From: Piper betle
Lineage: Eukaryota > Streptophyta > Magnoliopsida > Piperales > Piperaceae
Reading direction: 5' to 3'
DNA: 64,000 nucleotides
Assembly (NCBI GenBank): GCA_033002965.1
Contig: JAURVB010002121.1
Location: forward strand, 60,494 to 124,493
The position numbers and the translations under genes are program-made. Positions 1 through 13,252 of the stretch are shown in pieces (within the stretch, counting starts at the first letter, position 1; every line of letters begins with the position of its first letter). The notes below the pieces were generated by a model. That model saw only the letters and a program-made list of their open reading frames with translations, made no database searches and was not told the DNA's origin.

Positions 1-275
1 ATAAGCCAATATAATACTGTTAACTGTTACCTGATCTTTTGTATATATGGTAATGGGGCGCACTTTGATCCCACGACTCGTTAGGACGAGTGCATGCAAT
101 AAGCCAATAACCTTTCATTAAAACATACTTTATATTTACAGTTTAACAGTTAAGTGGATGGTACTTGGTCGTTATTCTGTACATAATACTCTGTCGTATT
201 GGGTCAACTCGAGTCATTACTAATCCGGAGTAGGCTAATGAGGCTTTTTAAGGAAGATTATTGATCACTTTAAAT
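1..275. other. Intergenic, no gene seen
   Basis: AT-rich sequence with no coding signal I can support. It ends at the left boundary of the hAT-like element. Confidence 0.5.
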
Positions 276-961
276 AGGGCTGATTGTTTAGTTGGTTTGG
301 TTAAAACCAAACCAAACTACTTACCCAATTAATTGAATTTAGGTAGTTTGGTTAACCAAATAAAAACTAAATTATAATTGCTAACTAAACCTACCAAAGC
401 AAACTGAATTCTTGGTTTGGTTTTAACCAAACTCCGACCAAAATAATCAAAATGATAAATAATGTTTTATATCATTAAGTATTCATTCTTAAATGTTTAT
501 TATAATTATTGTTAAATTTTATTTAAGAAATAAAGAATTGTAAATACACATTTAGAGGCAAATTATAAACTTATCACGAAAAGTTATATAAATAATATTG
601 TAATTTAGGGCATCGTATAATAGATACACAATATATAATATATTAAACTTCTATTTCTTGAACATACATAAATAAATTATTTTCAATAAATTGAACTAAA
701 ATAACAATTTTACAATTTTTTCGTTAAATATCACGATGAATAGATATATATAACGACACATATATAATGAAGAAAAAAAGTTAAAGAACTAATGCAAATA
801 GATTTTTTTCTATTTATTGATTTATTTGATTTGATTAGTTTCAACCAAAAACCAACCAATCCAACTTAATATGAATTAAGTGTGGTTGACTACAACCAAA
901 CCAAACTATCGAAATGAGTTTGATTTGGTCAGTTTTGTTGGTTAACTAAACCATGCTCACC
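276..961. mobile_element. Putative non-autonomous hAT-like element with AACCAAAC subterminal repeats
   Basis: The left end reads AGGGCTGATTGTTTAG and the right end, reverse-complemented, reads GGTGAGCATGGTTTAG. Both resemble the TAGGGGTGAGCA-type ends of many plant hAT elements. About 160 bp at the left and 120 bp at the right are packed with GGTTTGG/AACCAAAC motifs in both orientations, including short palindromes such as GGTTAAAACC. The centre is plain AT-rich DNA with no ORF. The flanks (CTTTAAAT left, CTTTATAA right) match at only 6 of 8 positions, so the target duplication is not clean and the exact borders are uncertain by a few bases. Confidence 0.5.
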
Positions 962-3900
962 TTTATAAAGATTTGATTTGATGTAGTTATTTTCACTACA
1001 TAGTATATAAAACCGGTTCTAATTTCCTATTATATATAATTACTGCAAAATTATTAGAATTATTGATTTTATCGCTAAAATCCATCATTAACTCTGAATT
1101 CATTAGCTAGGTACGACGTGTAATTTGCATGATCTTCGGGATGAATTTTGCTTCACTGGCTAGCTAGCTGTAAATGTATATATACAATATTATATAGAGG
1201 TTAAAGAGTACTGTATATATTAAGTGGCCATGATACATGTTGGCACGGGCCCCAGCAATGCTATCTGTTCTGTTTTGCCGGAGCACTTTTTGTTTTTTGT
1301 CTTAAAAGCTTCAAAAATGAAGAGCTTGATGCTTGTGTGCCATTTGACATGAAGAGTACTTATTATACTGTATGTTGCACATGATTCCTTGGTCCTTAAT
1401 TATAATTTTCATGGTAAGTGGATCTTTTGGATGTTGTTTCAATTTTTTAACAATGGCTATGATCTCGCTATTATGTTCAATTTGTTATCCTTCTTCACAT
1501 GAATACTAGATGTTTATATCGGGTTTCAGCTCTTTCTAAAATATAAAATACATCAGAAATTTATTAAGCTTTATGGACTTTTAAAAAAAATTAAAAAATT
1601 AGTTTAATGAATAAGACTTTCTTATTAGCTTATACACAAGTTATTATTCACCTTCAAACATGATATAGGATAAATTTAATAATTTTCCCCTCACACATCA
1701 TACTACCCGAATCATCTCTCTCTTACCATAACTAGGCCTACCTTAACGCAAGGCAACAACAAAACCCTATGAGCCACAAAAAAAAAAATACAATAGGTGT
1801 CATTGGCTCTTTTAATTCAAAAACTAACTGTAATTTAATGTGAAAATTCTTTCATTACCCTATATATAAGTTACTAGTCACCTCTAATGAAATAAACCCA
1901 ACAATATTAAGATATATATTATTGCTGGCAAGGTTATGTTTATGGGAATTATACATCAGACAGATTCCAGATGATAGCTTGATAGCTTAGCTAAGTGGCC
2001 GTAAAATAAACTCTTTTTAGCTAGTGCTACTTTGATTTTTCAATATGTAAAGAATGCATCCTCATAAGCCGCAGAATAATAATATTATAATTGATGTTTG
2101 AATAAACGATGAAAATCAATATCACCGGCTCTCTCAACCCTTGGCTTGAACTTTCATCTTTTATCAAGAGCATTCTTTCCAGACTGCTTGTAATCAATTA
2201 AGACTAGCACGTTCAAAAATAAAAATTGAGACTAGTGTGTCATTTGATCCAGGGTAATCTGATCTTGTTTTTCTGTTATATTTCAGATTATTGTTGAATA
2301 GAAAGGAATTAGGGAAGTATAATGGATGATCTGGCAAGGCCAGAGTTCGCTGTCCTCGCCAGAGTACTCCAACTATAAGGGTATGGGGTACTGGTCCCTT
2401 CTCCATGTGATTCGAGTTAATTTGTAACTGCAGTTGCACCGTTTATAAAATATTCCTCGCTTATATGCTTAGAAAAATGTCAAGGACGAAGTCAAAGGAA
2501 ACAACGGACTAATTGATTAAGAACTTCAACATGTACACTCGTTACTAATTACCAGCAGGAACCAGCCCGGAGCAAATTGCTGAAGACATGACATGGGTAG
2601 AAAGAATGAGTTTCCTGTAATGCATATAGCTGCTGCTTGTACATTGCCAGGGCATGCAAAGTTAATTTGAGTTGCACTATATATGTCACCTGCTGGTATG
2701 GGCAGAGGTCCTGATCAATAAACTGCTACAAACCATGTGGAATCAGAAATGGTATCTCCAGAAAGTAACGAGTTGCGAGTACCTCCATACATAAACAAGT
2801 GATATAATTATTGAGAATAAGTAAAGCATAATAGGAAATTTGATGAAAACTAATAAGATCTTTCAATTTAGTCTCATATCTTATATTTAGTGGGGTAAAT
2901 TTCTTTTTATAAATAAAAATTAATTATAAAATTTTAATTAATCAACTTAGCTCCGTATTATATAATAGGTTGGAGAAGAGAGTTAACTAAACTATTAGTC
3001 AAAGACTAGAAAAGGATGTGGGTTAAAGATATCGGCGGACAAATGAGCAATATGTCTTTAATATAGTTAACTATTTTTTAAAAATAATTTAGTCTTATTA
3101 TATTACACTTTAAACTAATATTTTGTTTATAAATATAAATAGATTATAAAATTTTAATTTGATTAACTATTTAAAAAAATAACATAACCCGTTACATTGC
3201 ATTTTAAATTAAGATTCTATTTATAAATAAAAATGAATTATATATCTTTAATTTAAGTAATTATTTTAAAAAAATGACTTTGAACTATTATTTTAAAATA
3301 AAATATAAAATTTTAACTTAATTAACTACTTTAAATGAATATCTTACCCCGTAATATTTCATTTTAAACAAGATCTTGCAGCTTCAGTGCTGATGAGACC
3401 CGTAGATTGCACGTATTCGCACACGAAAGCAAAGCACAAAATATAGTTCAAACGACTGTTAAGACTATGGCTAACTGTGACTCATCGATAGATCTCACTT
3501 CTATTCTCCTCAACATTTCAACAACAATCCGATCTTGTCCGTCCGTCCGTCCTTTCTTTCTCTTCATTGCTCTTTCACCAACTGTGGTCTGACTTTCACT
3601 AAATTTGGGCGCTGGGTTGATGGGAATCTGCTGGGATGAATGGCAAGGCACAGCCTTGCAGGAAGGGTCTTGGTGCGTGTGAAGCGACCGGTTACCGCCT
3701 GCATTCATTACAGGTTCCGGTAACAAATTAAAAAGATTTATTTCCTTCTCTAATTTGCTAATCCTTGGAAACCACGATGTACACTATCTTTATGCATACA
3801 TTATTCCTCATCTAACCTGACCACTTGAAATAATCGTGTTTTGTCATGGTTAATTAAGAACTCAATATAATTTGTTGGAAAGGTGATGGGGACAAAAGAA

Positions 3901-5550
3901 ACTAGAATGGACTCCATGAGATTCTCTGAAATATTAATTTGCTCCTCCCGCTAAAGTTATTAATTAATCAGAAGGACGAAAGTATACTAATTTAACACTT
4001 TGTTTCAACTTTTGAAAAATTTTAAATGTTCTACCCAGCCTACTGACGAGGATATTCTAAAAAAATAAACGCCCTCTCATTGACAACCGACACAATTATT
4101 ATATGGTAATACGGTAACAAATATTTATTTTTTGTACAATGACGTATCTACTCAAATTAATGCAATGAGAATTTGGGCATAAAATTAAAAGTAAGAGTAT
4201 CAACCAATCAAAATATAAATTTTTTTTATAAAATACAATAAATATATTATTAAAGAGTAATGAGTTTGAATCTTGTTAATCTCAATTTTTTTAAAAAATA
4301 ATAAAAATATATTTTATAATAGAAGGTTACAAATTTGAACCCTACTAATCTCAATTTCTAGTGTTTTATTAACAAAAGTTTATCTAATTGTCTTGAAAAA
4401 ATATAATTAAAAAAATTATAATTCTTCTTCTTATTTAAATAAGATATATTTAAATTATCATATTGCAATGTATTATTAAATAAGAATTTATATGTATAAT
4501 TTAAATTTATCTGCTGTAAGTTGCACATGATATAACATTTTGCATAATATAGATAAAAAAAGATTGCACCATACACAACACAAGTTTTTAATTTACTGTA
4601 TACATAAAGAGAACAACAATATCATGCTTAAAACCAACTCCACCAACCAACCTACTCGATGGCTACATGATTCTACTTCAAATTGAAATAAACATATTCA
4701 TCTACGATCATGTGATAAAAAAAGGAAAAGAACATTAATGCCTATTATCATATATATATATAGGGTCATGACCACAAGAAAAAAATTTTCAAAGAAAGAA
4801 AAATTGTTTTTGTTTTCTTTTTACTATGTATTTTCTTTAGCCTTATTACGCACACATCCTATTTAGTTAGGGTTTTAAGTACTATTTGGTTGGGGCTTTT
4901 ATCACTTTTATAAAAATAAGCTTATCTTTATTATTTATCAATTTTAATTCATATTTCAAATATGGTGACACGTGAAGATCAACATACACTTGATTAATAA
5001 ATTGATTTTATATCGTTAGATCTATTTCTTAAATTTATACATGCATTTTTATAGTGCGCTTGGTTGCATTATTTGTTATTAATGTATTATCAAAATATAA
5101 AGTAGTAACAATAATGAATAAAATAAGTGTTTTACAATACATCAGACAATATATAAAATAAGTAATGTTAAAAACAAGAGGGGGACAAACATTATTTTAT
5201 TATTTTTTAATCCTCATCCCTCTCGCTCTCCATCTCCTCCTCCCCTCCCCTTCAAAACATAGTTTTTAATTTTACGAGCATCGCTGCTTTTTATAATTAT
5301 AACAACATAAAAATTATTTAGAAATTTAATAGAAGGCTTTCTCTTGCAACAGAACGCCGTATTAATTAATTAAGATTTATCCCAATATTATGAAATTACC
5401 CCTATAGGCAAAGCATGGGCCCCACTTATCCGTCCACCGGGTGCAGCAGGTCAACAAAGCCGCACACGTGTAAAACCGCATAAAAGCCAAAAAAACATCA
5501 GTAACTTATAACTTATAGGGAGAGCGAGAGCCTACCCTGGCCCCCCCTTC
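962..5550. other. Long AT-rich intergenic region
   Basis: No convincing coding region. The short ORFs here (for example 2194-2439, 3407-3592, 4358-4576) lack recognisable domains and have non-coding base composition. The sequence contains poly-A/T tracts and degenerate AT repeats around 3060-3360 and 4200-4560. The last roughly 150 bp (5400-5550) become more GC-rich and should hold the promoter and 5' UTR of the WRC gene. Confidence 0.5.
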
Positions 5551-5646
5551 ATGAATCTCGATTGCACCCGCACCCCCCAAACCCCCACTTCTCCGGCCCG
5601 ATCCGTCTCCATCCCCATCTCCGACCACCCCTTCCCGTCGCCAACC

Positions 5647-7455
5647 ATGCGAATCCGAAACAGACCCATCCGCCACTCACCATCCCCTCTACCTGCCCCC
5701 AATGCCCCTCTTCTAATTCTTGACCACCCCCATATTGATCATCATCATGATGAGGCGCCCCACAAGCTGTTGACCTTGCTTAATATTATAGAGTCCTCGC
5801 CGGCGACGGATGCTACAAATTACGCCGGCCACGTGAAAGTTGTGGGAGGTGGAAAGGCCGGAAACGAGACAAGGGGAAGTTCCAACGTTACCCGTCAACC
5901 ACCGACCGGTGGCAGCTTTCCCGCCCACCCAATTATACTTCACGGCGCTGCAGCCCGACCTGCCCATCCCGGCACTTCGACTCTTGGAGACGGAGATGTT
6001 CAGACTGCACGGGGCTCTACCTTGGCTTCAGGTGCCGTCGAGAAGGAAGAAATAATTAAGTTTGATGATTTTGTCTTTATTAATTATATTCCTTTAAATC
6101 TACCTGCAAGGTCTTAGCATCATTGGCTTATTTTGGTTTGTTGGTGCAATCTTTTGTTTAATCGAGAAAATGGGATTGTTGAAGAAGAATAGTTGCATGC
6201 GATTACATGGGTTTGTTGCAGGCATGGCAAGATGGGGCGAGGAAACTGTCGGCAAGATTATTATTACACAAGAACGAGGGAGCGAGGTCAGAAACAAAAA
6301 CACACAACCCATGTTTTTCACCATACTATTCAAATTCTACGTGCAAATAGTTTCCATTCTTTGAGTTCTTGGAGATCAAAAAGGGTGTGATGCGATAGGG
6401 TGTAATTAATGGCTTTTTAGAAGTTTGTGAAATTTGCTGCACACCTTCGCTATTTGCTTGGCACCCACTGTGGTAGCTTGCTATATGCTTGTGCTAGTTT
6501 TGCGTTTTAACTCCTAGACTGCTTGTAGTTAATTATATATATGTTGTGGATGCAAGAGCTTTTATTATTAGTGGTGCACGTCTTGCGTTAGCTAGCGATC
6601 TAGCTGTTTATACTCAGGTAATCGTTATCTGGTGTTAATGTTCTTGATCATGCCTTGTGGTGCTTCTTATAGCAATGTGAAGATGATGGAGGATCCGCAT
6701 TTAGTTTCGACCAGAGCTTCGAAAGGTAATAATAAGATGATTTCATTGTGCACGACATTCATCATATAATGTGATTGGTTATATGTATTTACTTGTCACC
6801 TACTTTGCTCAACTATTGTCGATCTCTAATTATCAGTTCCGGTCAAGAGGAGGAAACCAAATTATCATGACGAATTATGGAAAGAGGATGAAGAGTCGCT
6901 GGCCGTCAAGAGGAAGATTATCAAAAGGAAGAAGAGGGAGAAAACTGCTAGCAAGAAGCAAATATCACAATTAGAGAATAGTGAGGGGAAAGAAAAGAAG
7001 AGGCGCTTGATGCTGATACTACTTGTATGCTGATAAAGCACATTAGAATCGGTAAAATTGGTAGCAATAAAACAAAGGCGGGTGTTTTAATAGAGAACTC
7101 TCGGTGCAGCCGGATCAATGGGAGGGGATGGAGGTGCAGCCTGCAGACTTTGGTGGTGTATTCTCTTTGCGAGCACCATTTGGGGAAGGGAAGACTCAAG
7201 AGCATGAGCAGCCTTCGTAGCCGACAATCTGCAGCTGCATCTCTGATGTCTCAAACCGATATGATTAATGAGAACAATCATATGAGCTTGGAATTACCTG
7301 TTGATAATATTGCTGATGATCAGAAGCTTCTCATTGAGGCAATGAAGGGACATGCTAGGAAGAATATTGGGTCGGTGAAGGCTCGTTCAATGAGTACCTT
7401 ACTGGGCGTGAATATTGCTCATGGTTCTTCTTCGGCCATTAATATCAACGTCTAA
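5647..7455 (+). CDS. WRC-domain protein (plant-specific zinc-motif nuclear protein), with a frame break
   Basis: The last exon carries a textbook WRC motif, C-x9-C-x10-C-x2-H, its first Cys codon at 7105 (RCSRINGRGWRC ... CEHH). WRC domains occur in growth-regulating factors and in small stand-alone WRC proteins and are associated with nuclear location and DNA binding. No QLQ domain is seen, so this is the stand-alone type. I chose ATG 5647 (MRIRNRP; basic MRIRK-like starts are typical) over the in-frame upstream ATG 5551. Probable exons: 5647 to about 6031 or 6110, 6673-6725, 6837-7455. The exon after 6837 encodes a very basic stretch (PVKRRKPNYHDELW...) that runs out of frame just before the WRC frame. 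One extra base in the GGGG/AAA/AAAA runs at about 6985-6997 would join them. Exon 1 is poorly defined: its three frames compete between 5840 and 6110. Confidence 0.6.
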
Positions 7456-9304
7456 TGGAAGTGTTGCTGCCAGCATTGATGCTAGTAATTCTGAGTGTGG
7501 TGCAAGTACAATGCCAGAATGATCTTATGGTAGAGGAAATTGAAGTTATAATTAAGTTCATGAACTATGGTATGAGCTTTTCTGGATTTGTGTTGGATTG
7601 ATGTAGAGTTAATTAGTATAGGTTTTCTTGTTTGTTTGTTTGATTGTTTTTTCCTTGATATTTCACTTAATTTGTTCATTGTCGACGTGCGGTCTGTGAC
7701 GCTGTTCTTGTGTCTGTCTATCAAGCTCCTTTGCAAAATGGTAATCGCCTTTGTTGATTTCTCTTTCATTGTCTGTATCATGGCTTGTTTCCTGAAAATT
7801 AGCAAAGAATATGGGGTGAGATGGTTATGGATTCTTCTTAGCCTGATAAATGGGCTTTAGTAGTCTAAAAAAGTTCGGTGAGGGAAAAAAGGCTTCTTAA
7901 CATGGGCTTTTTTCTCTGGTTGGCAAATAATTAATTACATGGGCCCCATATTTGCCCAGTCTCTAAGTTATTTAGGATTCGATTATGTCAATTTCCCGAT
8001 AACAAGCCGGATAAAGTTTCATAAGAAATGAGCATGAAATTGACAAAAAATATTACTTCTATTAACTCTAAAATTTGAGGAACATGAAATAATGGGGATT
8101 TATTGATGTATTATATAAGCTATTATCGCTTGATTTGAAAGTCAAGAAAGGTGAACTAGACATGGAATCTGTCAAAATGGCTAGTCTTGAGATAGGTGCC
8201 CACATTAGACTAAGCCCCTAGACGTGCCAAGGCGGCGTCCCGAACAGTTGGCTTAAATAAGGTTTACGTTGTTTATTTGTAGTAAATATTATCATATATT
8301 TTCCCGCTAAATGTCTGCTCGAATTCTTCTTTCGTTTTGGCGAGACAAGTGTGTGCAGCTGTAAATGTGAATTAATCAGGAACCTGATTCTGGGATCGAC
8401 AGATCATTACCAAAAGAACGATGCGCACCTCAAATAGAAATGCCTAGCTATGTATGCAGGGAGAACAACAAATTAAAAGGGCGCAACTGTTGGAAAAAAA
8501 TTGGAATCACCAAGTAATGCAGGTCTAGTGCATGGCCAATACAAAAATCAAAATAGCTATAAGCCATTTGCAGAATTTCGTTCGTTTCAAAGTAGCCAAT
8601 TTGACGAAGTGTAAGAAGAACTTGGAATTGGTAGACAAGGAACGGAAGGAACTCGTTCGATTCTTATACCAGATGAGCTCTATAATTAAACGTTGGACGA
8701 GGCACTTACGAAAGTGATAAGTCGTGAGAGTCTGAGACCATAAACGTGCAGTTCATGGGCTTCTCAGACTTACAAGTGGCTTACATCACTTGAATCAAAT
8801 TCCTGCGCACTGTGGTTTCTCGGGTATGTGGAACGGATTTGATTAATTAGTTAATTCATAGACAAACATAGTGGATATGTCATGGGTCCCTTCATCTCAA
8901 TCGGCATGGATGTTGACACAAGAGAATTTTCTGAGTCCCCTCTGAGCTCTCCAAGCTGGAGTAACAGCTACACTATAATGATGCGATCATCCGCGGGCAT
9001 CTAACTTGAACCTTAAAACATTGATCCAATACCATTTCAAAAAATGCGGATACTTTTAGTGTCTTAGGATTTATTTGATCGAGTGCGTATTATTAATTGT
9101 ACAGAGACTCAAGTAGAATTATTTTTAATCAACTATATATATTTCCACAAGAACCCCTCAATCAATCTTTTTAGGAATCTTAATTATCCATTTCACTCAC
9201 ATGAAACATATATATGTAATATTAGCCTCTATATATATATATATATATTTGCATAATTGATATAATAATATTATTAGCCATCTTCTCCTTTTTAAGTAAC
9301 CTGC
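7456..9304. other. Intergenic
   Basis: Starts with the probable 3' UTR of the WRC gene. A 61-codon ORF at 8532-8717 has no recognisable domain and no supporting context. Just downstream of the PR-1 pseudogene is a short TA repeat (about 9226-9247). Confidence 0.45.
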
Positions 9305-9949
9305 CTAGTAGGGCGGCTGGCCAATGTAATTCCCAGGAGGGTCGTAGTTGCAGGTGATGAAGACATCACCGGAGGGGCACCCGATCCGCTTCGTGTTCTT
9401 CCATACCACCTGCGTGTAGTGCCCGCACACTTTGCCCGGCGCGCATTCGTTCGTCTTGATGTCGTAGTCTGGCCCCTCAGACACCCACAGCTTCCCGGCG
9501 TCGGTCGGCGTCCACTGGTTGCCGCCGCCCCAGAACACGTTCTCACCGTATGGCCCCATGGAGTGTTTCATCTCGCAGCCGGTGGAGGCGATCTTCCACG
9601 CCCATTGCCGGGCGTACCGAGCCACCTTCTTGTCCCACGCCACTTGTGGCAACCCCAGTTTTGCACGCACCGCATTGTGCTCGTTCACAAACGCTCACAC
9701 CATGGCGCCCCGTTGCCGATCCTGCTATGCGGTGCCGAAAGTCGCATATGCAACGTCTACCGTCATGGCCATTCGGTCCAACGTTGGCGTCGATTCATTG
9801 AAGTGGTAAGGGTCGAGGAGTCGGTATCCGACGCTGGCCATGCCATTGTGCACACGGATATGCTCTCCTCCGGCTCCGACGCCGTCGGCCAAGATGGGAG
9901 AGAGTGAAAAGAAGAGGAAGAAGAAGATCCCCCGATGGATGGAAAGGAG
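9305..9949 (-). pseudogene. PR-1 (CAP superfamily) pseudogene with two in-frame stops and no start codon
   Basis: The minus strand encodes a pathogenesis-related protein 1 domain: FVNEHNAVRAKLGLP, then CGHYTQVVWKNTKRIGC and CNYDPPGNY near the end. PR-1 proteins are secreted CAP-fold defence proteins. The same frame continues upstream through a hydrophobic secretion-signal-like stretch (GIFFFLFFSLSPILADG). It is broken by TAG at 9725-9727 and TGA at 9695-9697, both of which fit single substitutions rather than indels. No in-frame Met exists upstream: the frame runs into the LTR that begins at 9950. The segment between RIGC and the CNYDPP motif is also a few residues shorter than usual. GC content is much higher than the surroundings, typical of single-exon monocot PR-1 genes. 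Non-functional as it stands. Confidence 0.85.
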
Positions 9950-10118
9950 TGTTGAGAAATCCTCATCATACGATGGATGTGAGAACGTATATAACTACAT
10001 TGGTGAATCATAACGATATAAAGTTTCTCAAAGAGGTACGAAGAATTCGAGAAAAATCATATTTAACATTTTACTCTTCGTATCTACGAGGTTGAGTGTA
10101 TCTTGAGTATGAGTCTTT

Positions 10119-10206
<88 letters not shown>

Positions 10207-10840
10207 GTATTGTGGGTGATATAGAGTTGAAGAGAAGTATAATTTGAAAAGTGTGTTATTGAGTTTCACTGTGAGGTTTTTACAATTCTGAGGGAGAGCC
10301 TCTTTTCATGGTGTATTTATTTTGTTTGATGTGTATGTCCATTATTTTATTATAGTGATGGATGAAGAGATTCTCCTCATAATATATGTCTAATGAGTGT
10401 CCCTATCGCTCTTAGAGGAGGGAGAGCCTCTCCTCATGGGAGTCTTTGTCCAATGAGTGTCCCTATATCTCTTAGACCCTCTCTCTTTTAGAGGAGGGAG
10501 AGCCTCTCCTTATAGGATATTGTCTTTGTCCGATGAATGTTTCTAATTAGATATGTATCTCAGTTGGAGATTATTCTTAATTTGAGTGTGTTCCAGTTAG
10601 ATGTGGTGTCCCTAATTGAATGTGTATCCCAATTAGAAATTATTCATAATTTGAGTGTGTTCTAGTTAGAGGTTGAGTGTATTTCTAATTAGAGCGTGTT
10701 CCAGTTAGAAATTAAATGTGTACTGACTTTGTTCGATGTGTTTGCCCATTATTTGATTATAGTGGATTGTGGTTTCCCTTCCATTTTGAAGGTTCCACGT
10801 TAAATTTCCTTTATTAGTTACCCTTGTCACACACTCAACA
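9950..10840 (+). mobile_element. Copia-type LTR (solo or truncated), TGTTGAG...CTCAACA
   Basis: Begins TGTTGAG and ends CTCAACA, a 7-bp terminal inverted repeat with the TG...CA ends of retrotransposon LTRs. The 3' part (about 10768-10802) has the 'gtggattgtgg ... ttccacgt' pattern common near the end of plant copia LTRs, which sets the + orientation. The middle holds a long TA microsatellite and degenerate direct repeats (gagggagagcctctcc and ccaatgagtgtccctat types). The flanking 5-mers (AGGAG left, TTATG right) do not match, so no target duplication is visible. No PBS or internal coding region follows. Confidence 0.65.
10122..10203. repeat. (TA)n microsatellite, about 82 bp
   Basis: Uninterrupted TA dinucleotides inside the LTR; a likely highly polymorphic marker. 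It creates an artefactual ORF of alternating Tyr and Ile on the minus strand. Confidence 0.95.
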
Positions 10841-13190
10841 TTATGTTTAGATATTTTGTTTGTTAAAAACCCTAACAAGGAGAAGATTAGTTAAAGAGTT
10901 TATTATCCCTCTCTGTATAGATTGAGAAGAACGATTTAGCTTGGGGAGGGTTTATATAAGTTTTTTAATGCCATTCAACTTCCCATCCATTGTAATGAAC
11001 ATGTACGTAGGTTAGATTAATTATCGGTGGCTAACATTGGGATCTAATTGCAACGTTGCTCTAGATATTAATTTCATAAGAACTTTATTATAAGGATTTA
11101 CTATTTTTTAGTTGGGAATTAGAGGTGTAGGATTAAACAAGTGGTTAAAGGGAAAATTTGTTGTTTAAGGTGTGGGGCGACCTTTTAAGTTAGGTAAATT
11201 AGTTAAAGTTGCTTGCATGGATGTTGTTACAAACAGGATGCTTATTACAAAAAGCTCATGCCTTTTGGACATTAAAAATGGACAAACGAGTGCATTCTGA
11301 AGGGAGTAAAGACAATAAAATGTTTTGATAATTAATCCTTGTAGCCTGTAAATCCAAAAGTAGGCTCAGAAAAGAGAGAGAGAGACGTGACAAATTCTGT
11401 TCGACAATAACTGTTGGAACCGAAACCTCTTTGGTTAGTTGTATGTGGCACTTATTAAAGATAATCGTGTTTTATGACGCTAGTAAAAAATAAAATATTG
11501 TTAAAGAAAGCAACGTATTACCAGTGTTGTTTCAAATTAAATATAGTTTAGATATAATGTGAATTAAATATATCATCATCTTGATATTCTTTTGTCACCA
11601 AATTCTAGAAGGGCATGTTGGGGATATTAATTCTAAATTAGGGTTAATATTTAAGAGAGAAATTTATATGAGTGTAAGATAAAAGTTTGTTGCCAATGTG
11701 GCCGGTTAGATTATAAGAATGACATAAACTAATCTTATTTATTTATTTTAAAAAATCCCTCCCCCCTCCCTTTTATTCAAGTCAACAACCAAATTCGGCT
11801 AAGGTCGCTCGGACTTGACTGCCCTTGGATATATTTGGGTTGACCAACTTTGGCCCAATCCGGTTGCCTAACTTGGGAGAGGATGGGGGCTAGCCTCATC
11901 AGGCTATTTAATTTTTTTCCTTTCTTTATTATATACAATTACCGATTTGGTCGCCTCCGTCTTTGGGGTGGCTTAATCTAGCCCTTGTCAACCCGATTTG
12001 GCTAGGAGGCAATGTTCTCCTCCTCATGTCTATGACCAAGAACCAAACTTTTTTTTTAAAAAAAGGATAAATTTGAGTCATCTTTATACTTGGACAAGCT
12101 AAATTAGTTCTTAGGGCAAAAAATCTTCTTGCATCTGATGCACCCAAGTGGGACTCTTAATATAATTAAAAATAGCAAATTTTTGGTTAATATTCTAATG
12201 TTTTATTTTAAACACTAAACAAGAACATTTATTTATCTTTCAAACTGCGGGCATGATATATGTATATACACACATACGACAGCATGATGGCAACAAAGGT
12301 TTGGAAGCAGAAGGGGGTGGAGGGAGAGGCAGAGCCAGGGCTTTTAGATTTTGTTTCACAACTAGTGGCATATAAGTTGACATACTGAGGCCAGGTCCAA
12401 ATCTTCCGAGCCTGATCGCAATCCTTTATTCAACGACCTTGGGCATGTGTTGGCGTGTAAAATGAATCTTAAAAGTGGACCCCACGTGCTTTATCCTCCA
12501 ACATGCATGTCTTGGCTTTTGACAAATTAAACACTTTTTCTTGGCCATGTTACTTTTGATGAATGACAAATACGGGTTTAATCTTCATACTTCAAAATCT
12601 ATTTATTAAGTATGAAATCTACAAAAAGAATACAGCTTTCTCCCTACTATTATAAAATATTACAACAGTAAATTAGTATTTTGGTTAAAATTTATTCTTT
12701 TTGTTTAATGTATACTTAATTTTTGCAAACTTAATAGAATAGCCCACACATCGTGCAAGTTTACAACTAGTATATATATACAAGTTTGTAAGTTGAGCAA
12801 GGACGCGTATAACTAATATAAGCCACAATAATTTGGGCTATCCAATAAAAAGACCCATATTAGATCATATAAAAATTAATTAATTAAAAAATTTCTACTC
12901 CAAATTTCACGACCTAGTCAAGTTTGACCAGCTTGATCTTGCCGCTGCAGCTGGTATCAACTTTAATCAGAAAATTTTTAAAATGGGATTTTTCATTGCC
13001 AATCGCCGGATCCTGCCAACCGCGACTAAATCTGGTCACTCCCCTGAGGTTGGCGAGATCCGGTCGCCGGTGATAAAGGAAGCGGCGACAAGGGTTGGGG
13101 GGATGTGGGGTTAGATTTTTTTAATGAGTGGATCGTCCTTATAATTAGACGGTCCATGATCAATTTAACTTATATAACTTATACAAGCCA

Positions 13191-13252
<62 letters not shown>

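Noticed and set aside
8532..8717. 61-codon Lys-rich ORF with a start codon
   Set aside because: Short, no recognisable family, no promoter or intron context.
9695..9727. Idea that the PR-1 stops are also homopolymer errors
   Set aside because: Both stops are in the same frame as the flanking conserved protein and fit single-base substitutions, so an indel does not explain them.
10084..10269. ORF of alternating Tyr-Ile
   Set aside because: It is the translation of a TA microsatellite.
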